A DNA stretch of 64,000 nt from Polynucleobacter sinensis (GCF_001595985.1 NZ_LOJJ01000002.1:62001-126000), one strand, 5' to 3'; positions 34,420 through 43,806 are shown, counted from the first letter of the stretch. Numbers and translations: made by a program. Notes: a model not told the origin generated them from the sequence alone.

Positions 34420-35205
34420 TTATGGATGCCAAGTTGCAATCGAGTCCGGCAATTTCACTTTAGCTAACTTCGCATTACCAGCCAAAGAATAAGACAGTTG
34501 ATTTGCCGCATGAATAACGGTTTGCGCTAATTCCAATAGGCGTGTCTTAGGCAAACGAGCTGTGGGCCCTGAGATACAGATTGAGCCCAATAACTTCCAA
34601 TCCAAACCAAAAATCGGCGCCGATACACTCGATACCTCCGGCTCTCGCTCACCCATTGATAAATGATAGCCGCGCTTACGTATCTCCTCATAGGGCTCAC
34701 CTGCCTCATCAGAAAACGCCAAAATTACCCTTCCGGGCGCCCCTAATTCCAGCGGCAAACCAATCCCTACTCGCACATGATGACGGATGGTTTGCGGCCC
34801 ATCCACGCGGGCTAAGCATGTACGCTGATTACCTTCGCGCACATAAAAGGACGCACTCTCACCTGTCTCAATCGTGAGCTCACGAAGAACTGGTTCGACA
34901 ATCTCATGCACATCAAATGTCGCTTGGTAGCATGCTCCCAACCAGCCAGTGGCTCGTCCCAATCGCCAATCTCCGTCATCCCGTTGAACTAAATAATGCT
35001 TTTTTGCCAAGGTTCTTGCGATACGAAGAACGGTAGTTTTATTCAAAGCTGTACGCCTACTTAGCTCTGCTAGAGATAAGTGCACGTCATCACCTCCAAA
35101 CGCCTCAAGAATATGGAGTGCCCGCAAAACAGCAGCAACCCCATTGGTTGACTCATCAGCAGCTTCTGCAGTAATTTCCGGGTCTTTTGCCATTGATTCA
35201 ATCAT
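34420..35205 (-). CDS. IclR-family transcriptional regulator
   Basis: 261 residues: HTH (VLRALHILEAFGGDDVHLSLAEL, then TALNKTTVLRIARTLAKKHYL) and an IclR effector domain (SASFYVREGNQRTCLARVDG; GAPGRVILAF). The start at 35205 has AGGTGA seven bases upstream. A perfect GTTTCA-N5-TGAAAC dyad overlaps that ribosome site, so autorepression is likely. It heads the CitE-Bug-CoA-transferase arm and faces Bug-RraA-dehydrogenase. Confidence 0.92.
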   Translation of the reverse strand: MIESMAKDPEITAEAADESTNGVAAVLRALHILEAFGGDDVHLSLAELSRRTALNKTTVLRIARTLAKKHYLVQRDDGDWRLGRATGWLGACYQATFDVHEIVEPVLRELTIETGESASFYVREGNQRTCLARVDGPQTIRHHVRVGIGLPLELGAPGRVILAFSDEAGEPYEEIRKRGYHLSMGEREPEVSSVSAPIFGLDWKLLGSICISGPTARLPKTRLLELAQTVIHAANQLSYSLAGNAKLAKVKLPDSIATWHP

Positions 35206-35208
35206 TTT

Positions 35209-35245
35209 GTTTCACCTGATGAAACGATATTGTGTTATTTGAAAC
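35209..35245. promoter_or_regulatory. Candidate IclR operator, second divergon
   Basis: GTTTCA (35209-35214) and TGAAAC (35220-35225) form a perfect inverted repeat with a 5-base spacer, and a third TGAAAC lies at 35240-35245. The dyad is four bases upstream of the iclR ATG. Same core and spacing as 25689-25711. The third half-site lies between TTGTGT (35230) and TACAGT (35253), a plausible promoter for the plus-strand Bug gene. Confidence 0.55.
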
Positions 35246-35305
35246 ATCATCATACAGTCTAAATACGTTTTAAAAGACCAAGCAACCCAACAACACAGGC
35301 AGACA

Positions 35306-36274
35306 ATGAAATCCATTTTTCGCATTCTTACCGCCCTACTCCTGTTAGCACTTAGTAGTACAGTATTTGCGCAGCAGTACCCCAGTAGAGCAATCAAGAT
35401 GATTGTTCCATTTCCAGCAGGTGGTGGCACCGATATCTTTGCCAGAACAGTAGGGCAAAAGTTAAATGAAAATTTCAAATGGACTGTAGTTCCTGAAAAT
35501 AGGCCTGGCGCTGGCGGTAACCTAGGAATTGAAGCAGTTGCCAATTCCGCACCGGATGGCTACACCATTGGCTTAGGACAAACCAGCAACCTGGCGATTA
35601 ATCCGAGCCTGTACCCTAAGTTGCCCTACGCACCATCCAAAGACTTAAGCCCCATTGTTTTAGTTGCCTCATCCCCTCTCGTCATTGTTGTATCAGCCAA
35701 CTCACCCTTTAAAACATTTGCAGATATTGTTGCGGCAGCTAAAGGGAAGCCCGACCAAGTGACGTACGGATCTCCCGGCAATGGAACAGTTGCTCACCTT
35801 GGTATGGAGTTGCTACAAAAAACAGCGGGCATCAATCTTCAGCACATTCCATACAAAGGATCTGCCCAAGCGTTAACCGATATTGTTGGCGGACAAATTC
35901 AAATTTACGCATCTTCTGTACCAACTGCGATGGGACAAATCAAAGATGGCCGTTTGCGCGCTATCGCTGTGACTTCACTCAAACGTTCAGCCAGCCTACC
36001 TGAAACCCCTACTATCGCAGAGTCTGGCTGGCCTGGTTTTGAGGCAATTACCTGGTTTGGATTTGTGGCGCCAGCTAAGACGCCAGCGCCCATCATCAAA
36101 GAATTAAATGCCAACATCAACCAGATTTTGAAATTGCCAGAAGTCCGTACCAAACTGATGGGCGAAGGTGGTGAAATTCTTGGTGGCACCCCAGAGCAAT
36201 TTACCGCCCTACTAAATAAAGACACTGCTCGCTGGGCTCGCGTTATTCAGGATGCTAACGTCAAGATTGATTAA
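35306..36274 (+). CDS. Bug/TctC-family periplasmic solute-binding protein
   Basis: 322 residues; signal peptide ending near Ala22 (STVFAQQYP), then VPFPAGGGTDIFAR from 34. First gene of the plus arm of the second IclR divergon, 25 bases before the RraA-like aldolase gene. Eighth receptor of this family in the window. No TctA or TctB membrane gene accompanies it. Confidence 0.92.
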   Translation: MKSIFRILTALLLLALSSTVFAQQYPSRAIKMIVPFPAGGGTDIFARTVGQKLNENFKWTVVPENRPGAGGNLGIEAVANSAPDGYTIGLGQTSNLAINPSLYPKLPYAPSKDLSPIVLVASSPLVIVVSANSPFKTFADIVAAAKGKPDQVTYGSPGNGTVAHLGMELLQKTAGINLQHIPYKGSAQALTDIVGGQIQIYASSVPTAMGQIKDGRLRAIAVTSLKRSASLPETPTIAESGWPGFEAITWFGFVAPAKTPAPIIKELNANINQILKLPEVRTKLMGEGGEILGGTPEQFTALLNKDTARWARVIQDANVKID

Positions 36275-36299
36275 CTTACACATTTAAAACGAAAACCAT

Positions 36300-36983
36300 A
36301 TGACTACACCTAACATCATTAAAGATTTTCCTCGCGTTAGCAAAGAAATCATTGCTCAAGCTGCACAGTTTCAACCTGCCATCTTGGCAGACGTTGCAGA
36401 TCGTCGTGGCGCACTCCACGGCAGAATCTCAGCGCTTCGCCCACACATGAAAGTAGCAGGTCCCGCCTTAACTGTCGAAGTGAGGGCTGGGGACAATTTA
36501 ATGATCCATGCCGCGATGTCACTTGCCAAACCTGGTGACGTTCTCGTCATTGATGGCAAGGGCGACTTAACTGCAGCGCTCATGGGCGCCATCATGATTA
36601 ATGCCTGTAAAAAACTGGGTATCGCTGGTGTTGTTATTGACGGCGCTATTCGTGACACCCTAGAACTAGAAGCTCTCGACTTTCCAGTATTTTCTGTCGG
36701 CGCCAATCCAAATGGCCCAACCAAACAGGTTAGCGGTCGCATTGGCCACCCGATATCTGTTGGTGATGTCGCTGTTGCCCCCGGAGATTTCATCATCGGA
36801 GATGCTGATGGCGTTGTAGCAGTTGAGCGGGAGAAGATTGCTTCTTTAATTCCGCTTGCGAAAGAAAAAGTAGAGGCGGAAGAAAAGCGTATTGCCTCAA
36901 TCAAAACTGGCAATACTGCAGCTCCTTGGCTCAATTCCGCTTTAGTCAATGCTGGCGTTATCAAGCCTGGTGAAACCTTGTGA
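36300..36983 (+). CDS. RraA-like / 4-hydroxy-4-methyl-2-oxoglutarate (HMG/CHA) aldolase family protein
   Basis: 227 residues, the size of class II HMG/CHA aldolases (longer than the RNase E inhibitor RraA, about 160). GDVLVIDGKGD near 79-89 and the metal/substrate motif DGAIRD with Arg118-Asp119 are present, followed by an extra C-terminal helical segment usual in aldolases. These enzymes cleave 4-hydroxy-2-oxo acids to pyruvate plus a keto acid and can decarboxylate oxaloacetate. Coupled to the next gene by a GTGA overlap. Confidence 0.87.
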   Translation: MTTPNIIKDFPRVSKEIIAQAAQFQPAILADVADRRGALHGRISALRPHMKVAGPALTVEVRAGDNLMIHAAMSLAKPGDVLVIDGKGDLTAALMGAIMINACKKLGIAGVVIDGAIRDTLELEALDFPVFSVGANPNGPTKQVSGRIGHPISVGDVAVAPGDFIIGDADGVVAVEREKIASLIPLAKEKVEAEEKRIASIKTGNTAAPWLNSALVNAGVIKPGETL

Positions 36984-37903
36984 CTAAACCTGTCATCCTA
37001 GTGACCGGTGCTGATTTAGCACAAGCAGCGATTGAGATTCTCGGTAACTATGAAATTATTTATGCCGGCAAAGCGCCTCAAGAATCTGATGTCTTAGCTT
37101 TATGCCGGCAACACAATCCGCTTGGCATCATCCTTCGTTATGGTGGCATTACTGCTGAAATGATGGATGTCGCACCAAACCTGCGAGTGATTTCTAAGCA
37201 TGGGAGTGGGACTGACTCGATTGATAAATCTGCCGCCACTGAAAGAGGTATTGCAGTACGGGCGGCGATTGGCGCTAATGCAGCAGCAGTCGCAGAACAT
37301 GCACTGGCACTGATGACAGCATGCGCAAAATCTATCGTTCACCTCAACGAAAGAACCCATGCGGGGCACTGGGACAAAGCGACATTCAAAACACAAGAGT
37401 TAAGCGGTAGGACTATTGGCTTAGTGGGCTTAGGCGCTATCGGCCAGCGCTTTGCCAAAATATGTGATGCCATGAATATGAAGGTTCTGGGATTTGATCC
37501 GTACGCAAAAAATATTCCTAGTTACGTGACCTCAGTAGATTTAGAGAGTATCCAAGAAAAATCTGATGTTATTTCATTGCACTGCCCACTCACGCCAGAA
37601 AATTCACAAATGCTCAACAAGGATTTTTTTGCAAAATGCAAACGCGGAGTCATCATTATCAATACCGCGAGAGGTGGATTAATTGATGAATCTGCATTGC
37701 TAGAGGCCATTGCATCAGGGACTGTATCAATGGCTGGTTTGGATAGCTTTGCGGTAGAGCCAATGAAAACACCCCACATTTTCCATGGCAATCAAAACAT
37801 CATTCTGACTCCGCATATCGGAGGCGTTACTAATGATGCCTATATCAATATGGGCGTGGGTGCCGCCAAAAATATTGTGGCTTGTTTAAGTGAGATTCAT
37901 TAA
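36980..37903 (+). CDS. D-isomer-specific 2-hydroxyacid dehydrogenase
   Basis: 307 residues. Rossmann motif GLGAIG at 150-155 and catalytic Arg231 (NTARGG), Glu260 and His279 (LTPHIGG) are all present. Reduces a 2-keto acid or oxidises a D-2-hydroxyacid with NAD(P). It starts with GTG overlapping the aldolase stop and could process the keto acid made by that aldolase. SerA-like in sequence but lacking any C-terminal ACT domain, so not a full-length regulated phosphoglycerate dehydrogenase. Confidence 0.9.
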   Translation: MTKPVILVTGADLAQAAIEILGNYEIIYAGKAPQESDVLALCRQHNPLGIILRYGGITAEMMDVAPNLRVISKHGSGTDSIDKSAATERGIAVRAAIGANAAAVAEHALALMTACAKSIVHLNERTHAGHWDKATFKTQELSGRTIGLVGLGAIGQRFAKICDAMNMKVLGFDPYAKNIPSYVTSVDLESIQEKSDVISLHCPLTPENSQMLNKDFFAKCKRGVIIINTARGGLIDESALLEAIASGTVSMAGLDSFAVEPMKTPHIFHGNQNIILTPHIGGVTNDAYINMGVGAAKNIVACLSEIH

Positions 37904-37917
37904 TTGCAATGAACGGC

Positions 37918-37951
37918 GCTCAATCTCCGGGGTATTTTCCGAAGATTGAGC
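37918..37951. terminator. Hairpin between convergent dehydrogenase and molybdenum hydroxylase genes
   Basis: GCTCAATCT and AGATTGAGC form a 9-base stem around a 16-base loop that has an inner CGG/CCG pair. It lies in the 60-base gap between convergent genes. There is no U run, so terminator function is only moderately supported. Confidence 0.45.
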
Positions 37952-37963
37952 TAGTAGACCCAA

Positions 37964-40159
37964 TTAAGCCGACTTTTGATTCAAAGCCTCTAAAACACTC
38001 TTGTCGGTAAATGGCACAGTGCGCATTCTGACACCAACAGCATCAAAGATCGCATTTGAAATTGCCGCAGGTACCGTAGTTGCAGACATCTCACCAGCAC
38101 CCCAAGGCGGAGCTTCTGGTCGATCAATCAAGATAGTCTTAATCTCCGGAACTTCAGGGAACTTGAGGATTGGATAACTCTTCCAATCAACGCTAGTGAC
38201 CTTTGAGCGATCAAAAGTCACGTTCTCAATCAAAGTACGGCTGACCGTCTGATTAATGCCGCCCTCGATCTGATTAATTGCTCCATCTGGGTTCACAATC
38301 ATGCCGCAATCATGTGCGCAATAAATCTTCGTGACTTTCACATGGCCCGTCTTTTTATTCACCTCGACATCTGCGATCATCGCAACATAGGTGACATTAT
38401 TTTGATAGCGCACATAGGCAAATCCTCTGCCCTTAGCGATATTTCCAGAGGCTTTCTTGGACGGTGAAGGTCTATCTTCCCAGTTAGCACTCTTGGCCAC
38501 AGTTTTAATCACATCGATCGAACGGGGATCCTTTAGGTATGCCAAACGAAATTGAATCGGATCCTTCTTGGCCGCTGCAGCTAACTCATCTACAAAGCAC
38601 TCGTTGGCAAAGTTATTTTGCATACGACCAGGAGTGCGTAAATGAGAGGTCCGCAAGAACACATTATTTACACGACTGACCTTGGTATAGGCATTCGGGA
38701 AGACATACTCTACATCGGAGTTATTAACAATATTTCCGGTATACACACCTGTTCTTTTCAGGCCAGAATGCACAGCTGGCAACAATGGATACTCTGCCAA
38801 AGTGCCACTTTGCGCACTCAGAATGAAATTCGATTTCCAGGCAACGACATTTCCATCCTTATCCAAGCCACCTTCTAGATCAACCACGGTTGGAGGACTC
38901 TTCGGATCCCAACCAAGCTCATCCTCACGCATCCACTGCACACGAATTGGCGCACCAGCGAGCATTGAAATCAAGGCAGCGTCAGCAGAACAATCTTCAT
39001 GGCCATTACGGCCATAACAACCAGACCCATCGACATAGTAGAGGCGCACATTATCTTTATTGATTCCTAGAACACTAGAAATTTCAGTTTGAAGTGAGTG
39101 CGTTGCCTGGGATGGTGACCAGATTTCGCATTTGCCATCCTTGAAACTTGCCACAGCACATGAAGGACCCATAGACGCATGCGAATGAATCGGAAACTGA
39201 TAGCTTGCTTTGAGTTGTTTGACTGAATTCTGCAGACCTGCAGCTACATCACCCCGCTTCTGACGCTCTTCGACCTTCAGAACCTCAAGGCCACGCCAGA
39301 CTGCATAGACATTTTGATCCGAAGGAAGTCCTTGCCAATCGCTCCACTGTACCTTGAGATTTTTAGCCGCCTGGATCGCGCCCCACTCTGTTTTTGAGAC
39401 TACAGCAAGGTAATCATCCTTTCGGACAATCTTCACAAAGCCTGGCAAAGAAGAAACCGAGCTGACATCTACAGAAATTAATTTAGAGCCGATATTCTTT
39501 GGAAAAATGACCCGCGCGTGCAACATGCCAGGAATCCGGACATCGTGCACATAAGTAAATTCACCGGTGACTTTTGCGGGAATATCTACACGAGGTACAG
39601 ACTTACCAACAAAACGATAATCAGAATACTTCTTCAATGCTGGCTTATCAGCTACTTGCAGCGATTGAAAATTATCTTTCAGTAACTGCTTATAAGTAAT
39701 GGTGATGTTCTTAGATTTCAGCACTAAGGAACCATCCCCAGTAGTACTTACCTCGCTTGGACTCACCCCCCAATACTGAGCAGCCTGGGCAATCAAAGCA
39801 TTACGTGCAGTTGCGCATGCCGCGCGAATTTGCACGCCGCCATCTTTAATCGACAGACTACCTGCGGTTTGACCCTGGTCAATCGTAGTGCCGGTATCAC
39901 CCATGACCATATTGATTTTGTTCATGGGGACGTCTAACTCATCGGCAGTCATTTGAATTAAGGCAGTCTTTACGCCCGTGCCCAAATCTACCTTACCGCT
40001 ATAGATAGTAATAAAGCCATCGCTATCTAACTGCAGCCAAGCGTTGACATCTTTTTTATTCATAGAATCTGGTGATGCGAATCCAGAACCGGCATAGGAC
40101 ATAAAGTTAAAACCAACAATGAGGGCTGAACTTTTCTTTAAAAAATCTCTTCTTTGCAT
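37964..40159 (-). CDS. Molybdopterin-binding subunit of a xanthine-oxidase-family hydroxylase (IorB/aldehyde-dehydrogenase type)
   Basis: 731 residues with a Tat-type start (RRDFLKKSSALIVGF at 3-17), so the complex is probably exported folded to the periplasm. The body shows DLGTGVKTALIQMTADEL, GQTAGSLSIKDGG, PGRMQNNFANECFVDEL and the C-terminal PPWGAGEMSATTVPAAI, where the conserved active-site Glu lies. It resembles isoquinoline 1-oxidoreductase or membrane aldehyde dehydrogenase large subunits. Partner is the 2Fe-2S subunit 13 bases upstream. No cytochrome subunit or XdhC/CoxF maturation factor is adjacent. Confidence 0.9.
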   Translation of the reverse strand: MQRRDFLKKSSALIVGFNFMSYAGSGFASPDSMNKKDVNAWLQLDSDGFITIYSGKVDLGTGVKTALIQMTADELDVPMNKINMVMGDTGTTIDQGQTAGSLSIKDGGVQIRAACATARNALIAQAAQYWGVSPSEVSTTGDGSLVLKSKNITITYKQLLKDNFQSLQVADKPALKKYSDYRFVGKSVPRVDIPAKVTGEFTYVHDVRIPGMLHARVIFPKNIGSKLISVDVSSVSSLPGFVKIVRKDDYLAVVSKTEWGAIQAAKNLKVQWSDWQGLPSDQNVYAVWRGLEVLKVEERQKRGDVAAGLQNSVKQLKASYQFPIHSHASMGPSCAVASFKDGKCEIWSPSQATHSLQTEISSVLGINKDNVRLYYVDGSGCYGRNGHEDCSADAALISMLAGAPIRVQWMREDELGWDPKSPPTVVDLEGGLDKDGNVVAWKSNFILSAQSGTLAEYPLLPAVHSGLKRTGVYTGNIVNNSDVEYVFPNAYTKVSRVNNVFLRTSHLRTPGRMQNNFANECFVDELAAAAKKDPIQFRLAYLKDPRSIDVIKTVAKSANWEDRPSPSKKASGNIAKGRGFAYVRYQNNVTYVAMIADVEVNKKTGHVKVTKIYCAHDCGMIVNPDGAINQIEGGINQTVSRTLIENVTFDRSKVTSVDWKSYPILKFPEVPEIKTILIDRPEAPPWGAGEMSATTVPAAISNAIFDAVGVRMRTVPFTDKSVLEALNQKSA

Positions 40160-40172
40160 TTTCTTATCCCCC

Positions 40173-40637
40173 TTAAGCCATCATCTTTGCAGCACGCTTT
40201 ACAGCACTCACAATGCGTGAGTGGGTTCCACAACGGCAAAGATTCTCTGCCAAGGCCGCCTTAATTTGCTCATCAGTAGGATTTTTGTTTTGCTTGAGAA
40301 ATGCAGTAGCAGTCACCACCATCCCGTTAATACAATAGCCACATTGAGCGGCCTGCTCAATAATGAATGCCTCTTGAACTGGACTTGGTTTAGCGGACGT
40401 TCCCAAGCCTTCCAAGGTGACAATATTGGCACCAGAAAGTCTACCAATCGGAATTTGGCAAGAGCGAGATGCCTCCCCTCCAATTAAAACGGTGCAAGTA
40501 CCGCACTGACCTTTTCCACAGCCAAATTTAGGCCCCTTTAGCTCAAGGTTATCTCGCAATACATACAGCAAAGGGGTTTCCGGATCGACCTCAACGGTCT
40601 TTAGCGTGCCATTCACCTGCAGGGTAATTTTTTCCAC
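40173..40637 (-). CDS. 2Fe-2S subunit of the molybdenum hydroxylase (IorA/CoxS type)
   Basis: 154 residues from GTG 40637, preferred because GGAGA lies five to nine bases upstream; an earlier GTG at 40661 lacks this. A plant-ferredoxin-type cluster is bound by Cys40, 45, 48 and 60 (FGCGKGQCGTCTV). The second helical-domain cluster uses Cys99, 102, 134 and 136 (QCGYC and LCRCG). Passes electrons from the molybdenum centre. First gene of a two-gene operon with the large subunit. Confidence 0.92.
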   Translation of the reverse strand: MEKITLQVNGTLKTVEVDPETPLLYVLRDNLELKGPKFGCGKGQCGTCTVLIGGEASRSCQIPIGRLSGANIVTLEGLGTSAKPSPVQEAFIIEQAAQCGYCINGMVVTATAFLKQNKNPTDEQIKAALAENLCRCGTHSRIVSAVKRAAKMMA

Positions 40638-40758
40638 ATTGTCTCCAATTGCATCGCCCACCCTAAAAAGATGGGCACTTATTTATAGTTTTTAACTGTC
40701 ACTTGCCCTTTCTTAAAAAAGGGGCTTTCAGGATATTAGTACAAAATTAGATACTCAT

Positions 40759-40792
40759 AAAAAAAGACCTCCGAATTTTCATCCGAAGGTCT
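40759..40792 (-). terminator. Rho-independent terminator after the FAD/Fe-S dehydrogenase
   Basis: AGACCT (40765-40770) and AGGTCT (40787-40792) pair, with extra inner pairs. On the minus strand the hairpin is followed by seven T residues, 26 bases beyond the dehydrogenase stop. Confidence 0.7.
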
Positions 40793-40817
40793 GGTGCCTC
40801 TGTTGTAATAAGGGTTT

Positions 40818-43712
40818 CTACTGAGCTTGATGCGCCATCTGCAAAATCTCCGCTAAGTGCTTTACCTTACGGCCGGTCTCTTGCTCAATCTGCTCTCGAC
40901 AACTAAACCCGTTAGTCAGAATGATGGTGTCCTCATTAGCGGAGCGAATCGCTGGCAACAATACCAACTCACCAACCGCTTTGGATATTTCCACATGCTC
41001 AGGATTAAATCCAAAAGAGCCTGCCATGCCGCAACAACCACTATCAATGAAATTCGCTTTAGCTCCTAGAGCATTCAACAGGGCTACATCTCCTTTTGTG
41101 CCAAATAAAGATTTCTGATGGCAATGGGAGTGAACCAAAATATTGCGATCTAGTGGCGGAGGTTTGTAACCATGATCATGCAAAAAGTCGCCAAGCAAAT
41201 AAGTGCGCTCTGAAAGTAATTGAGCTCTTGGATCATTCGGGAAGAATTTGAGTAACTCATCTTTAAACACTGACATACAGCCAGGCTCAAGACCCACTAC
41301 AGCAATAGGTGCGCCATCTCCAGCATTAATCTGATCGCCAATGGCATCAAGAATTTTCTCTAGCTTTTGCTTGGCAAGATCAAGATACCCAAAGTCATAC
41401 AAAGGACGGCCACAGCACAATGGCGTCTTAGGTAAAGTCGCCTCAAAACCAGCGTGTCCTAGAACCTCTACTGCAGCATTAGCAACTTCTGGATGGAAGT
41501 GTTCACAGAAGGTATCTACCCAGAGGATTACTTTCTTTTGCCCAACATCAGAGCTAGCTTTTTTAAACTGACTTCTAAACGACTGATTGGCAAATTTTGG
41601 CAGGCTACGCTCTTGAGCAACACCACCAACCCACTTTGCAATGGTAGACAGAATTGGAGTTTGCATCACGCCATTGACTAGCCAAGACATTTTGCTTGCT
41701 AATGGAGCCCAATCACTAATGCGACCCATTGTTAAAGCCTGACGTGGTCTGCTATTTTTCTCGTGATAGTGAGATAAGAATTCTGCTTTATAGGAAGCCA
41801 TATCGACGTGAGCAGGACAATCGCTCTTGCAACCTTTGCAGGATAAGCAGGTATCAAGTGCATCCTTGAGTTCTTTGCTCTCCCAACCATCAGTAATAAC
41901 CTCGCCTTGCAGCATTTCCCAAAAAAGTCTTGAGCGTCCGCGCGTGGAAAAACGCTCTTCTTTAGTAGCGCGATAACTTGGGCACATTGTTCCAAGCTTT
42001 TCGCTTCGGCACTTGCCCATACCAACACAACGCTCTACTGCCCTCTGAAAACCATCACCCTCTTGGCTTAAGAAATTGAGTCGCGTCTTAATATTGACGA
42101 CTTTATATTCTGGACCCATGCGCAGATTTTCATCAACGCGATAAGGGTGAACAATCTTTCCAGGATTGAGTTTATTTTGCGGATCCCAAATGCGCTTGAA
42201 CTCATGCATGGCCTCCATCAACTCTTCACCAAACATGATTGGTAAGAACTCTGCTCTAGCTTGACCGTCACCATGTTCACCAGTGAGCGATCCACCAAAC
42301 TCGACAACTAGAACCGCGGCATCGCGAATAAAGGATCTAAAAGTTGCAACGCCTTCTGCCGTTCGCAGATTAAATGTAATCCGCGCATGAATACAACCAT
42401 CGCCAAAGTGACCATAAAGAGAAGTCTCATAGCCATAAGAATCGACTAAAGCTTGGAAAGCGCGGAGGTATTCACCTAAACGCGTAGGATCAACAGCAGC
42501 ATCTTCCCAGCCCACCACAGGATCTGGTGAATTTGGATCTATAGATAAGTGGGTTGCTGATGCGCCATTCTCACGAATAGACCAAATACGTTTTTGCAGT
42601 TGCGAGTCTGACACCAACCAAGTGGAAGGTTGAGGGCCTTTAGTTCTTGTCTTGAAATACTGCTCAGCCTTTTCTGCTTGTGCAATAGCACCCTCGATAG
42701 TGTCATCACCAAATTCCACGACTACCCATGCATTACCTTGGGGCAATAAATCAATTTCCGCTTTTGCTAAATTGCGCGCTTGCAAGCCACGAATAATTTT
42801 GTAGTCCAAACCCTCAATCGCAATCGGATTAAAAGCCTGATACTCAGGAACGGCATCACCGGCAACATATATATCTTCAAAGCCTAAGACTAAAACAACC
42901 CGCTTAGCCGGACTCTTCACCAAGCGAACTTTTGCGGCAAGCGTTAAGGCGCAAGTTCCCTCGGTTCCTACCAAAGCACGGGCAACATTAAAACCGTTCT
43001 CCGGCAAGAGCTGGTCAAGGTTGTATCCAGAAACCCGTCTCTTAATATTGGGGAATTTAGCTCTAATCAGATCGGCATAGCGGTTACGCAGATTCAATAA
43101 ATCTTGATAAATCTGACCCTTACGACCACCAGCGGCAATGATTTTTTCTAACTCGTTATCCGAGGTTGGACCAACCCAAAAACGCTCGCCATCATAAGTC
43201 AAGATTTCAAGTGCTTCCGTGTTCTCAAGCGTCTTACCTGCCATCACTGAATGCGCGCCACAAGAATTATTTGCCACCATACCACCCAAAGTGCAACGGC
43301 TATGAGTCGAGGGGTCTGGAGCGAACGTAAGACCATGAAGCTCTGCAGCATCGCGCAGTGAGTCGCAAATAACACCTGGCTCGACAATCGCAGCCCCAGC
43401 GGCTGGATCTAATGAGAGAATGTGATTGCAATACTTGGAAATATCAAACACCACTGCGTTATTGACTGTTTGACCATTCATTGAGGTGCCGGCGCCACGC
43501 ATTAATACCGGCGCCTTATTGCGATGACAGATCTCAATACCCTTTACAAATTCTTCAGTGTTTCTGGGTGTGACGACTCCAATTGGAATTTGGCGGTAAT
43601 TTGAGGCCTCTGAGGCATAAACCGCTTGATGAGCAGTATCAAAATGAACGGAACTACCTAAAGCAGCCGTTAATTCAATATTGAGTTGTTCCCACTGAGA
43701 AATACCGCCCAT
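40818..43712 (-). CDS. FAD-binding and Fe-S-binding oxidoreductase (D-lactate/D-2-hydroxyacid dehydrogenase-like)
   Basis: 964 residues, a three-part fusion. The N-terminal FAD_binding_4 domain has VLMRGAGTSMNGQT and SRCTLGGMVANNSCGAHS. An FAD-linked oxidase C domain with YGHFGDGCIHARI and GSLTGEHGDGQ follows. The C-terminal GlpC-like part has CLSCKGCKSDCP and an incomplete second cluster motif, CVGMGKCRSEKLGTMCP, then two CCG-type motifs (PLCCGRPLYD and DSGCCGMAGSFG). Oxidises a D-2-hydroxyacid and passes electrons to the respiratory chain. Monocistronic with its own terminator; 94 bases from the metal-efflux operon. Confidence 0.9.
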   Translation of the reverse strand: MGGISQWEQLNIELTAALGSSVHFDTAHQAVYASEASNYRQIPIGVVTPRNTEEFVKGIEICHRNKAPVLMRGAGTSMNGQTVNNAVVFDISKYCNHILSLDPAAGAAIVEPGVICDSLRDAAELHGLTFAPDPSTHSRCTLGGMVANNSCGAHSVMAGKTLENTEALEILTYDGERFWVGPTSDNELEKIIAAGGRKGQIYQDLLNLRNRYADLIRAKFPNIKRRVSGYNLDQLLPENGFNVARALVGTEGTCALTLAAKVRLVKSPAKRVVLVLGFEDIYVAGDAVPEYQAFNPIAIEGLDYKIIRGLQARNLAKAEIDLLPQGNAWVVVEFGDDTIEGAIAQAEKAEQYFKTRTKGPQPSTWLVSDSQLQKRIWSIRENGASATHLSIDPNSPDPVVGWEDAAVDPTRLGEYLRAFQALVDSYGYETSLYGHFGDGCIHARITFNLRTAEGVATFRSFIRDAAVLVVEFGGSLTGEHGDGQARAEFLPIMFGEELMEAMHEFKRIWDPQNKLNPGKIVHPYRVDENLRMGPEYKVVNIKTRLNFLSQEGDGFQRAVERCVGMGKCRSEKLGTMCPSYRATKEERFSTRGRSRLFWEMLQGEVITDGWESKELKDALDTCLSCKGCKSDCPAHVDMASYKAEFLSHYHEKNSRPRQALTMGRISDWAPLASKMSWLVNGVMQTPILSTIAKWVGGVAQERSLPKFANQSFRSQFKKASSDVGQKKVILWVDTFCEHFHPEVANAAVEVLGHAGFEATLPKTPLCCGRPLYDFGYLDLAKQKLEKILDAIGDQINAGDGAPIAVVGLEPGCMSVFKDELLKFFPNDPRAQLLSERTYLLGDFLHDHGYKPPPLDRNILVHSHCHQKSLFGTKGDVALLNALGAKANFIDSGCCGMAGSFGFNPEHVEISKAVGELVLLPAIRSANEDTIILTNGFSCREQIEQETGRKVKHLAEILQMAHQAQ

Positions 43713-43806
43713 GATTTCATCCTTGCTATATGCGATTACCCAAATAGGGCATTAAGCATTCTAACAATTTATGGACTTTTGTGATTTCTAGGACTTCAGA
43801 TCGAGC

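Noticed and set aside
36371..36964. A 197-codon open frame on the minus strand opposite the RraA-like aldolase gene
   Set aside because: It is almost wholly antisense to a well-supported gene, is Ser/Pro/Ala-rich as expected for a shadow frame, and shows no domain or ribosome site.
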